This document shows, piece after piece, positions 56,701 to 64,000 of a stretch of 64,000 nt of DNA (its first letter is position 1; every line of letters starts with the position of its first letter). Below the pieces are notes generated by a model, which saw nothing but the letters and a program-made list of their open reading frames with translations, had not been told where the DNA came from and ran no database searches. The translations under genes and the position numbers were made by a program. The DNA comes from Larix kaempferi (Eukaryota > Streptophyta > Pinopsida > Pinales > Pinaceae), in assembly GCA_027924585.1 (NCBI GenBank), contig BSBM01000712.1, positions 5,110,501 to 5,174,500 on the forward strand, written 5' to 3'.

Positions 56701-59093
56701 GGTAGACAACCCTTCTAACCACAAGTCAAGCTGGTGAACAAGACAAGGTACCACAAGAACAACAAAGTGTAAGGACCAAGTGTAAACAACCAAGGTGGGG
56801 TTACAACCAATCATCTCTCTCTCACATGTACAAGTGTTCCATACTAACTGAAAGTTCATCATCACTGTATAAGGAAGGTCCCCACTGGATGATGTGATCC
56901 TGTGGTCCTCCAGACTGCTCCTTAGGTCAATTGCTAGTGGCTCCATCAAGGGGTGGCCAGTCCCTTGAAAATACCATCTAGCTCAACCATCTCGAAGACC
57001 TAGGAGAGGAGGTCATCACACATCATCATCTTGGTCCATTGACCAAGATCCACCTGGTTAACTGACCAGGTATGTACCTGCAAGAACGACTTGGTCCTCG
57101 TGACCAAGAATCTGCCTGGTCCCAGACCAGGAGATCTCTATCTCAACCTGTATGACCTGCTTGGTCCTCATGACCAAGAAACTATCTGGTCCCCGATCAG
57201 AATACCCTAGAGACAAATAGGGGCCCTAGCCACATGCTAGGGACTTTGCCATGGCATCAACCTATTTGGTCCCCGACCAAGAACCACAGGAGACAGCTAG
57301 GGGCCCTAGGGTACCTTCTAGGGACTTACTCTTTACTTTGCCTAGTTAACTGACCAGGAACCCTAGTTAACTGACTAGGGTACCATCCTCTCTGAGAATG
57401 GGTCTCGCAGCTGCACTAACTTTAACAGGATGAGGATGCATTTCCTAACCCTAGTGAAAGTCTGTCCCCTATATTATGATCATACATATCTTATCGTTGT
57501 GCCTCATCGTATGTTGGAGTATTTGGATCACCCGCAATGATCACATTTTCAATAACATGGTTGCCCATCTGTCCACTGCATTCTATAGATTCAAATATGC
57601 CATTGGAGATGGTCTCAACCTGAAGAAATCATTCAACAGAACAAAGCCTTCTTCGATATTTGACCAATCAACCCCCCACTGTTTTTGCAACGGGGCATCC
57701 CAAGGCAACCCAGGCCCTGTGGTTCAGGCGGGATCAATCTGCTAAAGGATCAGAAAATCTCTTTTGAGCGAGGAGCTGGACATAACTCAAACAATTTTGC
57801 CGAGTTGTTAAGCATAGAGACAGCATTAATTCTAGCTATGGAGAATTAGATCCGAGATCTCCTCGTTCTCACTGATTCCAAACTGGCTGTCGACTGGATC
57901 ACAAACAAAAGTTCCTTCTCAAATCTTCGATTGGTGCACATGCTCAACAGGATAAGATAGTTCATCCTTCCCTTTAACAGATGCTCATTTCACTTTTCTA
58001 CAAATAAATAGGGAATACAACACTCTGGCAGACACATTGGCAAAACAAGCATGCGCAATCCAGGAAGGGCTCGTTGTTCTACAACACACATCACACTGGA
58101 TTTATCTCCTCCAGGGAGATTCTCTGCAGGTAACACAAAACCTTCATCTAAATATCATGAATCCTCTCAGTATCTCTGATGGTGAATATAAAAGTGATAA
58201 GGAGACAACAGTCTCCTTGATGTATGCAAATTTCTAGATTTTCTGTTGGATGGGATTACTCCCCTGCTTAGCATGAATTTTCTGTTTGGGTGCGATCACT
58301 CCCCATATGTTTGCACTTTCTCTGAAAGAGCCCCAGGCTCCTAACAGCTGTAACTTTTAACTATTCAGGAATAAAGTTACCGATCCTTTTCTCTGAAAAA
58401 TAAAATATATATATATATGCAAAAATATTACATATATATATGCTACCCACGTAGAATTACCATATTGTTTTGAACATCTTGTGCAATTCTACAGTAACTA
58501 TAACAGCACTCCCCAGCCTGGAAGCTACAAATTAGCTACCTTATTCACTTTTCCAATAGAATGACTTTGATATAGGTTTCACACAAGGAAAACCAGAATT
58601 TATAACGGTTTCTCTATTAAAGTGGTTTATCACATGGAAATGCTTCTCAGATATACTGATAATAATATGGTTAACAGCATTCTGTTAAATTTGCTAAGCT
58701 AGCTCTGTGAGAATCTAACAGTTAATGATCAGCATCAAGTATTTCAATTTCACTTTGGCCTACATCCATTATCCTGCAGGGCACCCTATCGTAGGTCATG
58801 CATGCTTATAACAGTGACTCAGACCTGAGATGACACTAAATTCTTCTGAGTTATTTCCAGGCCGACCTTCTAAATATTGATCTCAGACTAAACCTACAAA
58901 ATAGAACATGACTTGCTCATGTCATACATGAAATAAAAACAGTTTGCATTGGATTGTAAAAAACTATAGACTTCACACAAGCTTCAATTTCTAACATTTC
59001 ATTCACTATCTGAGAGAGATTACCTGTTTAGTTGTGACAATATACACTTTCGAGCTTGCAAACCTAAGTGCATCTGCAGTCCCTGGATAGAAT
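44629..59093 (-). CDS. HAD-superfamily hydrolase, last five exons
   Basis: Host gene on the minus strand. Five exons with correct GT-AG borders and compatible phases join into a continuous frame of about 130 codons. In order: 59024-59093, 45412-45491, 45206-45268, 44873-44949 and 44629-44729. HAD-fold motifs appear in order: motif II Thr in VYIVTTK, motif III Lys in GPKVEVL, motif IV acidic pair in FVEDR. The sequence then ends WGYN..., NLVDLPDFCAKLK and a stop. The catalytic first motif (DxDGV) must be in upstream exons not found here. Plants have a conserved single-domain HAD protein with this same C-terminus; its substrate is not known to me. Intron 1 shown here is 13,532 bp and full of retroelement pieces. 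No frame lesions are seen, so the gene is probably functional. Confidence 0.88.
44873..44949 (-). CDS. HAD gene exon with motif IV
   Basis: 77 bp. Acceptor ACTGAAACAG, donor GTATAT. Reads (H)FVEDRFATLKNVIKEPQ then LDKWNLYL. The ED pair of FVEDR is HAD motif IV, which coordinates the metal in active family members. Separated from the terminal exon by a 143-bp intron. Confidence 0.9.
45206..45268 (-). CDS. HAD gene exon with motif III
   Basis: 63 bp. Acceptor AAGTTTCAG, donor GTATGA. Reads (G)PKVEVLKEIQSKPEH then SELTL(H). The Lys of GPKVEVL is the expected HAD motif III residue. Confidence 0.9.
45412..45491 (-). CDS. HAD gene exon, ARFAEALLQ part
   Basis: 80 bp. Acceptor TTCTTTACAG, donor GTGAGT (strong). 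Reads ARFAEALLQKLAGVSIPPD then RIYGLGTG. Phase zero at its start, matching the complete codon at the end of the exon at 59024. Confidence 0.9.
47244..48446 (+). mobile_element. copia 5' LTR, about 1.2 kb
   Basis: Right end TTTACA abuts a perfect primer site at 48447. The left end is placed at TGTGGTATCTCGGGATG (47244) because a TG start fits, but without the partner LTR it is not certain. Inside are several words built on AGATCTGA and GGGCGCA. The element lies in the HAD intron, opposite in strand to the gene. Confidence 0.6.
48447..48458 (+). promoter_or_regulatory. primer binding site, initiator Met tRNA
   Basis: TGGTATCAGAGC, the exact canonical copia primer site, directly after the LTR end. 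Confidence 0.92.
48693..49210 (+). pseudogene. copia gag fragment
   Basis: ATG at 48693 starts MATSLRVEDRLDGASNYSAW, typical of copia gag. It continues with LLLKECELWDVVES, KNVKVQRILLDAIKDHVIPH and MWDALTNLYQS. A one-base deletion near 49097 shifts the frame; in the next frame it continues through ELVRQALNGVTLPWAVF and IIAREN. The match then stops abruptly at about 49210, so the element was truncated by deletion or recombination. No zinc knuckle or pol follows. Confidence 0.9.
49230..50290. repeat. diverged ~300-bp repeats rich in GGGCCCAC/AGATCTA
   Basis: Two to three diverged copies sharing phrases such as AAATGGAGYCC, AAGGTGGGTT, CYAGATCYNNNTAGATCT and CCCAAGTGGGGC. Boundaries are not exact. 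It follows the truncated copia gag. Confidence 0.5.
50450..51090. other. unassigned intronic stretch
   Basis: About 640 bp without recognisable features; one hairpin-like word CCCCTGCGGGGG at about 50526. Confidence 0.4.
51100..53773 (+). mobile_element. gypsy 5' LTR, left end uncertain
   Basis: The right end CGGCAACA at 53773 precedes a strong Asp-tRNA primer site. A TATA box TTATAAAAGC at about 51521 fits an LTR promoter. The left boundary cannot be fixed without a partner; the range given is a guess. Contains GATCTA words and a run GGTATGTACAAGG-like text but no ORF of note. Confidence 0.4.
53778..53795 (+). promoter_or_regulatory. gypsy primer binding site, Asp tRNA
   Basis: TGGCGCCGTTGCCGGGGA, the exact plant gypsy primer site complementary to tRNA-Asp, four bases after the LTR end. 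Confidence 0.92.
54149..55249 (+). pseudogene. gypsy gag with acidic tail
   Basis: One frame of 367 codons with three stops (54437 TAA, 54497 TAG, 54683 TAG), each where Gln fits. The N-terminal half contains the Retrotrans_gag-type stretch VWHVKSFLEYLVDF, YEDNMMQVFVGSLKGEAGCW and GLPNKCITSLSSF. The C-terminal 180 residues are strongly acidic, with a repeated phrase IENPIY(A/D) at two places and many Asp/Glu runs. No zinc knuckle, protease or RT follows, so the element ends or was cut soon after 55249. Confidence 0.85.
55250..57020. other. unassigned intronic stretch
   Basis: About 1.8 kb. Words built on CTCCAAAR and RTGGAC recur irregularly between 55480 and 56120, and AAGGTGG words between 56630 and 56800, but there is no clear unit, ORF motif or element end. 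Confidence 0.45.
57028..57380. repeat. cluster of at least eight short hairpins
   Basis: Perfect or near-perfect inverted repeats: 57028-57049 (ATCTTGGTC/GACCAAGAT), 57052-57071 (ACCTGGT/ACCAGGT), 57090-57108 (CTTGGTC/GACCAAG), 57115-57131 (CCTGGTC/GACCAGG), 57160-57178 (CTTGGTC/GACCAAG), about 57186-57200 (CTGGTC/GATCAG, one mismatch), 57266-57280 (TTGGTC/GACCAA) and 57361-57380 (CCCTAGT/ACTAGGG). Loops vary (CATT, CTCGT, CCA, CTCAT, CCC, TAACTG). Stem variants change on both sides together. Confidence 0.9.
57440..58390 (+). pseudogene. LINE 3' end with RNase H
   Basis: Plus-strand frame with VCWSIWITRNDHIFNN (the segment before RNase H in plant LINEs) and KPSSIFDQSTPHCFCNGASQ then GNPGP, where the first catalytic Asp (CDGAS) is Asn. 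After a frameshift come LLVLTDSKLAVDWITNK and FSNLRLVHMLNRI, then REYNTLADTLAKQAC-like text. The 3' untranslated tail ends near GGAATAAAGTTACCG (about 58368), then TA repeats at 58406-58420. RT is absent: a 5'-truncated LINE copy. Confidence 0.82.
59024..59093 (-). CDS. HAD gene exon with motif II
   Basis: 70 bp. Acceptor TTTTATGGCAG, donor GTAATC. Reads (R)FYPGTADALRFASSKV then YIVTTKQ. The Thr pair of IVTTK is HAD motif II. The split first codon calls for an upstream exon ending in AG (Arg). I could not find that exon in 59100-64000, so it is either beyond the window edge or too short to recognise. Confidence 0.9.
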
Positions 59094-59659
59094 CTGCCAT
59101 AAAATCCTCCAGATGAATTAATTGCTCCCATGAAAAGAAGACATTCATATAGAAAGAAAATGATAGCAACAATGTTATTATTTTTGGAGGAACAACCTAA
59201 CTCTTACAGAACTTCAGCTGGATGTGATTAAGCCGAAATACGAAACATCCCAAATTGGCATGAGAAAGAGAGAAATCTTAATGTCATTAATTATAAAACT
59301 GCAGTCAATAGAACTGCTAAATCTATCATGCATATTACCTCAAAGGAGAGTTTGACGCATGTCTGAGCTAAATACAAAATTAGAAGGAATATAGAAAAAG
59401 CATAAAACAAATGAGCAACGTGGCTGTGAGATAGAATATGTCCAAATGAAGCAGATGCATCTCTCCTATCATTCTAGGCTGAGCTCCTCCCAAACGAAGA
59501 AAAGAAGCTAGTGATGCTTCCACAAAAATTTTATATAACCATGATACATCACATTCAAACCCAAATCTTAAATATATCAAGGAAGAATGAAGCATTTGGC
59601 AATGAGTCTGACAACTATTTATAGTAAAATTTATTAAAGAAACACAAAATTAGTACCTA

Positions 59660-60530
59660 CTAGGGGTTGCTTGGCTATTTTTTGCAATGCTTCTGGAGCA
59701 AAGGTTGGTGAATCGAAAATAAACTATTGGTTGGTTTGGCTTGATGATGCACCAGCTTGGATCCCATCTTTATAAAATTAGGTCAAGCCTAGGGTGATTG
59801 TTCATTATCTAGGGATTTCGTTCAGTACTGGTCTTCCAGTTGTTGATATGTGGAATTGGTGTCTAGAACGGCTTCAATCCAAGCTTCTAATCTGACAGTA
59901 TAAGGATCTCCCCTTTGCAGGAAAGCTTATAGTAGTTTCACATATTATTCAAGCCTCCCATGTAGATTATGTCTCTCATTGGCTCTCGAGCAAGGCACCG
60001 TTCAAGATGCTGGAGCAGATCCTTGGATTTTTTCTCTGGTCCAAGTATGGCAGTGAAAGAGGACTATCTATGCTTCCTTGGGATGTTTGCACTATGTCTA
60101 AGGAGGAAGGTGGTCTCGGTCTTATTGATGTTGCAATTTAGAGTTATATTTTGACTGCAAAAATGGATACATATGCCTTGAAGGTTCTGCCCCATGGTAG
60201 ATCCTCTTGCATTACTGATTCCAGTCGACACAGCATCTACTATTACTCTGAGGCCCATTCAGACTATGTGTTATCATTTAGTCCCCACACCTCTTTAAGG
60301 TGTCTTGGTCAGTCATTTGTCAGAGCATGTGGGAGGCTTGGAAGTTTATTTCTCCTTTGGTCAAACGGAACTTCTATATGATTCATGCAAGTTGGGAGTT
60401 GGCTCAACACCCTATTTGCAGTTGGTTACATCAGGGGCAGTGTATTTTCGAGAGTCCTTGAATTTAGGCACGCAAGCTGAGTAAGATAGGCATTTTCTTA
60501 TGGAGGGATTTTTGGGATTTTGAGACTTGT
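59660..60530 (+). pseudogene. LINE reverse transcriptase C-terminal region
   Basis: Plus-strand translation contains NASGAKVNESKTNYWLVG-like start, then VIVHYLGISFSTGLPVVDMW, NWCLERLQSKLL, LPFAGKLIVVSHIIQAS, SHWLSSKAPFKMLEQILGFF, LWSKYGSERGLSMLPWDVCT and SKEEGGLGLIDVA. This is the region after the RT palm in plant non-LTR elements (thumb and linker). Two or more stops and a frameshift. The RT catalytic FADD is upstream and missing, and RNase H does not follow, so it is a separate copy from 57440-58390. Confidence 0.85.
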
Positions 60531-60563
60531 TAACCCCCAATTGTACTTCCACTACTGGAGAGT

Positions 60564-60797
60564 TAATGTCCAGCGAGATTCCATCAGGCTGGTTACATTG
60601 TATATTGAACCAGACATACACATTGATCAGAGTTCTATCGAGAGACAGCAGAGTCTGAGACTAATATTTTTAGCAGTTTCTAATGTCCAGCGAGATTCCA
60701 TCGGGCTGGTTACATTGTATATTGAACCAAACATACACATTGATCAGAGTTCTATCCAGAGCCAGCAGAGTTTGAGACTACTATTTTTAGCAGTTTC
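60564..60797. repeat. 117-bp tandem duplication
   Basis: TAATGTCCAGCGAGATTCCA begins copies at 60564 and 60681. The copies are about 93 percent identical to the eye over the full 117 bp, ending TTTTTAGCAGTTTCT. Confidence 0.9.
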
Positions 60798-60899
60798 TTT
60801 TTCCAAGAAACCAAGATCATGGAGACCCACATGGCATTGGTACTCATACATTCATGCTTGTAAAAAAGCAATTACAGTGAGACTTCATTTTTTGCTTTT

Positions 60900-61050
60900 T
60901 TGTTTTTTGTTTTTGTTTTTGTCTTTGCAAGAAGCTAGACTAATGCTCTTTCCTTCAATCAGTCTTTCCCGCTTTTTTGTTTTTTTATTTTTTTGCAAGA
61001 AGCTAGCCTAATGCTCTTTCCTTCAAGATCAGTCTTTCCCGCTTTTTTGC
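60900..61050. repeat. ~75-bp tandem duplication with T runs
   Basis: TTGCAAGAAGCTAGMCTAAT plus GCTCTTTCCTTCAA and CAGTCTTTCCCGCTTTTTTG occurs at about 60926 and 61000, separated by long T/TTTTTG runs. Confidence 0.85.
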
Positions 61051-62220
61051 TTCTTCGGGAAATTCACTGTTTCTTTGGGCACATCTATAACTAGCAGTTT
61101 CTAAGTATAGCAGGTACAGTTAAATGTCAAGGTTCCAAGCAAGCATGACGATGTCGTCGAGATCTCAGTGTTGAGTTAAGAACTGTGTTGGGCAAGTGGA
61201 TTTGTTTCTAGATGTGACACATGGCAGCCAGTGGTGGATCTCCATGGTATGGAGCTCTAGTATTAATTTTGTACTAAAAGGCTGGTCTCCTAAAACCCTA
61301 GTTCGTTTTTGCTAAGATTCTTTGCCTTTCATGTTATTTTGACTCTCTAATTCCTTTCTATCATTGTCAAAGTGCCAACCCCAAAGCCGAATTTGTCTTA
61401 GTACCTATAAAACAATAGAGATTCTCATTCTGCTAAGCGGAAAATCCTAGGCAATGCTTTATCCATAAATCCAAAAGTTTTGAATGCATAGTTAATGATT
61501 ATTGATCCATGCAAACTAGTCTTGATGGAGGGCCCAAGTCGACTTTTCTTGGTGAGATTTAGTGTAAAACACCAAAAGCCTGTTGAAATTATAATATCCA
61601 AAGGGAAAGTTTTGATGGGAAACTTCTTCCTTGTGGTAATAGGGAGTCACACGTGAGACTGTCTTATGCAGTCTGAATGAAATACACAGTGAATGGTGAT
61701 GATGAACTGGCCGTTGGGAGTGAATGAAACAGTTTTTTGTCACATAATAAAAACTAGTTTGACCTCTTGGACGGGGATTGTGTGATACCATTGTCCAAGA
61801 TGTGAGGCCAGAAAAGTGGAAGGCATAAGCAGAAAGTGAAGGAAAGGGCCCAATGACATCATCCCTCCATTACAGAATGGCAGTTTGTGAGTAGAATTTT
61901 GCATGGAAATAGCAAGTCGAGTTGTTCATTGGGTGTTCGTTATAACATTGAAAACAATGCGCTGGAGGTTGATTTAGTAAGGCTGATCTGGGATTCTGGA
62001 CAGATGACTCTCTTAGTGCATTTCCAGCTAGGCTGTGTGCTTGGTATCTTCAAGCAGGCTCTTGATGACACACCATCGTACCATTTGATAAAAACCCTCC
62101 TTTGCTGGCCACATGAGTGGCATATTGGTCATACTTTGAGATCTTTCCATGGTACAGATTGCCCCTCTTCAGGAATAAGTATGCAGCTGATAAGTAAACA
62201 GGTGGAAAAGTCAGGTTTGT
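61051..62220. other. unassigned stretch
   Basis: No recognisable gene. A plus-strand open frame at 61887-62270 (127 codons) lacks any motif I know and has no coding-like features beyond openness. Confidence 0.45.
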
Positions 62221-62224
62221 ATCA

Positions 62225-62530
62225 TAGTTTTAAAAACAGTTCAACTCAGAACCGGAACTGGTCAAGTTGACTGGTTTAATCATCATCGGCCTAGAACCAG
62301 GACAAAACTCAACCAGGAGGTCTGACTCAATCGGTTTGGTACCGAACCGGCCTGAACTAGTCGAGGTCTGACTGGGTCGGTTTGGTACCAAATCAGCCTG
62401 AACTAGTCAAGTCCGCATAAACTCGGCCGAGTTAAATCAAACCTGCCCGGGATGCATGCATGGAGGCTAGACATGGATTTTTATTAAAAAAATTGACCAG
62501 TTTTGTACAAGCCCAACCGGTTTTGTACAA
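62225..62530. repeat. AACCGG/GGTTTGGTACC motif cluster
   Basis: GGTCTGACTSRRTCGGTTTG plus GTACCRAAYCRGCCTGAACT occurs twice in tandem (about 62321 and 62367, period 46). Around it are scattered AACCGG, CTGGTC and GTTTTAAAAAC words. CGGTTTGGTACCGAACCG is a near-perfect palindrome. Might be the end of an old DNA element, but no boundaries can be set. Confidence 0.6.
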
Positions 62531-62658
62531 GTGACATTGAATTGAGTAATATTAAATGGTAAAAGTGGCATTCTCCTTATCTTTCATTTTCTATCTTTTT
62601 ACTTAAATTTCTAACACTACAACTAATTGTTTCATGATGTTTGAGAGTGGTTCCAACC

Positions 62659-63806
62659 AATGTTGCACAACTCGGACTCGGCAAAGACTCGGCTGGCATA
62701 TGACTCGTCTACTCGGGAAAGACTCGGGAAAGACCCGGGACAGACTCGGCAAGACTCGGCAAATAGAAAAAAAATTAAAATATGGTAAATTTTGGGCACA
62801 AAAAAGAGGTTAACGACATTTCCAATCCATATAAATTATAAAACTACAATCTATGCAATAATTCATAACATTATCTCATAAACTTTGATAATTCAACATA
62901 ACACAATCCATTTTGGATGCAAAAATTTAAATAATGATCATGAATTTATTTATTTTTTGGTTTATAAAGTTTGTTCAATTATTGTTTATACCTTATCTCT
63001 TTAGATTAAATTTTTTTTTAATAAATAATATTTCTAATAAGGACTATTCTTTAAAAAATAATCTTTTTAATTATTAATAAAATATAAGGACTATTTTTAA
63101 TTTAAATAAATAATTTTTAAAATCTATATAATATTAAATAAATAATTTTTTTAAATCTATATAATATTAAGTAAATAATTTTTTAAAATCTATATAATAT
63201 TATAAAATAATAAAAAAGCTTTTCAAAATCGAAGTCATATGATGATATTTCATATAATAAAAAAAACGATTTTTAAATAAAGCCAAATCCACTTGGAACA
63301 TCATTGCCAATTCGCCATACATACCCTAGCCTCACATTTTATAGTTAATTTAATGAATTTTTATTATTATGTGTTCTAACGGAAAGGAATTTAGTGTGCA
63401 ACATGGATTGAAGTTTGTATATAACTAATCACGTAGATACAAAAATCCAGAGAAGAAGCTGAGCTCCATTCATCCAAGTTACGTTATTACATTACGAAAT
63501 AGGAAATCGTTTTTTCAGTTCGTCAGTGTCTATCATGGCGATGGAGATAGACCGAAATGCAAAGGAGAGCAATGATACGGTGAGACTTTCCGTTCCGCAG
63601 GGAGTTATTTTTTGTCCTTCCCGAGTGAGTGTCGAGTTCAACCAAGTCCGAGCCGAGTTCACCCAAGTCCGTGCGATTCCGTACCGAGTAAACCGAGTAT
63701 GCGACTGTGCCGAGTCTTTGGCCGAGTCTTCAACGATTAATCGTTTCAGAGGTTGACTCGCCCAGACTCACGAGTACTCACGAGTCTTGGGCGAGTGGTG
63801 CTTCAC
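62659..63806. mobile_element. candidate non-autonomous DNA transposon
   Basis: Flanked by identical 11-bp repeats TGGTTCCAACC (62648-62658 and 63807-63817). Ends are imperfectly inverted: left AATGTTGCACAACTCGGACT, right (reverse complement) GTGAAGCACCACTCGCCC. Both subterminal regions are packed with ACTCGG or its complement (about ten copies at 62670-62765; CGAGT/CGAG words at 63620-63800). The core is AT-rich, with ATATAATATTAAATAAATAA-like repeats at 63100-63200. No transposase. An 11-bp duplication fits a Mutator-like element best; hAT (8 bp) is the alternative if part of the match is chance. Confidence 0.6.
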
Positions 63807-63817
63807 TGGTTCCAACC

Positions 63818-64000
63818 TCACCAGACTTCATATGCAAAAAGTAGAATTTTTTATCCCATTCAGAATTCAACAGACTTAATAGTTTTCAGGATTTCAGGAT
63901 TGCAACATTTCTACTGGATTATATCATGTATGAGGGTAAGGGATTGGAATTTAATCAAGCACATCAACCTCTGTATGTACCTTGATGTTGGTGGTGTTGA
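63818..64000. other. right edge, unassigned
   Basis: About 180 bp without a recognisable feature. It may still be intron or upstream sequence of the HAD gene. Confidence 0.4.

Larger units (their letters stand above)
45492..59023 (-). other. 13.5-kb intron of HAD gene
   Basis: Runs from donor GTAATC at 59023 to acceptor TCTTTACAG at 45492. It contains, in genomic order, unassigned sequence to 47243, a copia LTR plus gag fragment, diverged repeats, a gypsy LTR plus gag fragment, a hairpin cluster and a LINE RNase H fragment. The elements are plus-strand, opposite to the gene, which avoids their sense polyadenylation signals. The length is unusual for most plants but normal for conifers. Confidence 0.8.

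Noticed and set aside
61887-62270. ORF of 127 residues as a missing HAD exon or host gene
   Set aside because: Wrong strand for the HAD gene and no recognisable motif; open length alone is weak evidence.

Overview
This window looks like nuclear DNA from a seed plant with a large, transposon-laden genome. A conifer or other gymnosperm fits best. That is inference, based on AT-rich sequence, old and stop-riddled LTR retrotransposons on both strands, gag-pol types I associate with gymnosperms, and a host gene with an intron of about 13.5 kb. I see no rRNA or tRNA gene, CRISPR array or bacterial-type gene.

Layout. 1-6248: a decayed Ty1/copia element on the minus strand, with a 597-bp LTR and Met-tRNA primer site at its right end, a pol remnant at 1770-2960, and hairpin-bearing tandem repeats at 1-1660. 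6249-15321: a large Ty3/gypsy element on the minus strand (LTR 13688-15321, a leader ORF, a gag with five zinc knuckles, protease, an extra gag-like domain, RT, RNase H, integrase), apparently interrupted at its 3' end by the copia element. 15322-18218: the 3' end and 2.1-kb LTR of a plus-strand gypsy element, probably the host of the previous insertion. 20042-26251: a complete plus-strand copia element with both LTRs and a GATTA target duplication. 28.1-34.2 kb: a degraded plus-strand gypsy element with a perfect 350-bp miniature LTR element (TRIM, 29128-29477) inserted in its gag. 34.2-44.6 kb: a minus-strand gypsy integrase remnant, a short LTR, and many local duplications and microsatellites.

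44.6-59.1 kb holds the only recognisable host gene: the last five coding exons, on the minus strand, of a plant HAD-superfamily hydrolase. Four 3' exons lie within 44629-45491. The next one upstream is at 59024-59093, across a 13,532-bp intron that contains a copia LTR-gag fragment, a gypsy LTR-gag fragment, a LINE RNase H fragment and a cluster of short hairpins. The gene start is outside the window or beyond another long intron. 59.1-64 kb holds a second LINE fragment, short tandem repeats and a candidate DNA transposon with an 11-bp target duplication (62659-63806).

All mobile elements appear dead. Many in-frame stops sit where glutamine CAG is expected, as C-to-T decay at methylated CHG sites would produce. 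Apart from the HAD gene, nothing here looks like a working protein-coding gene.
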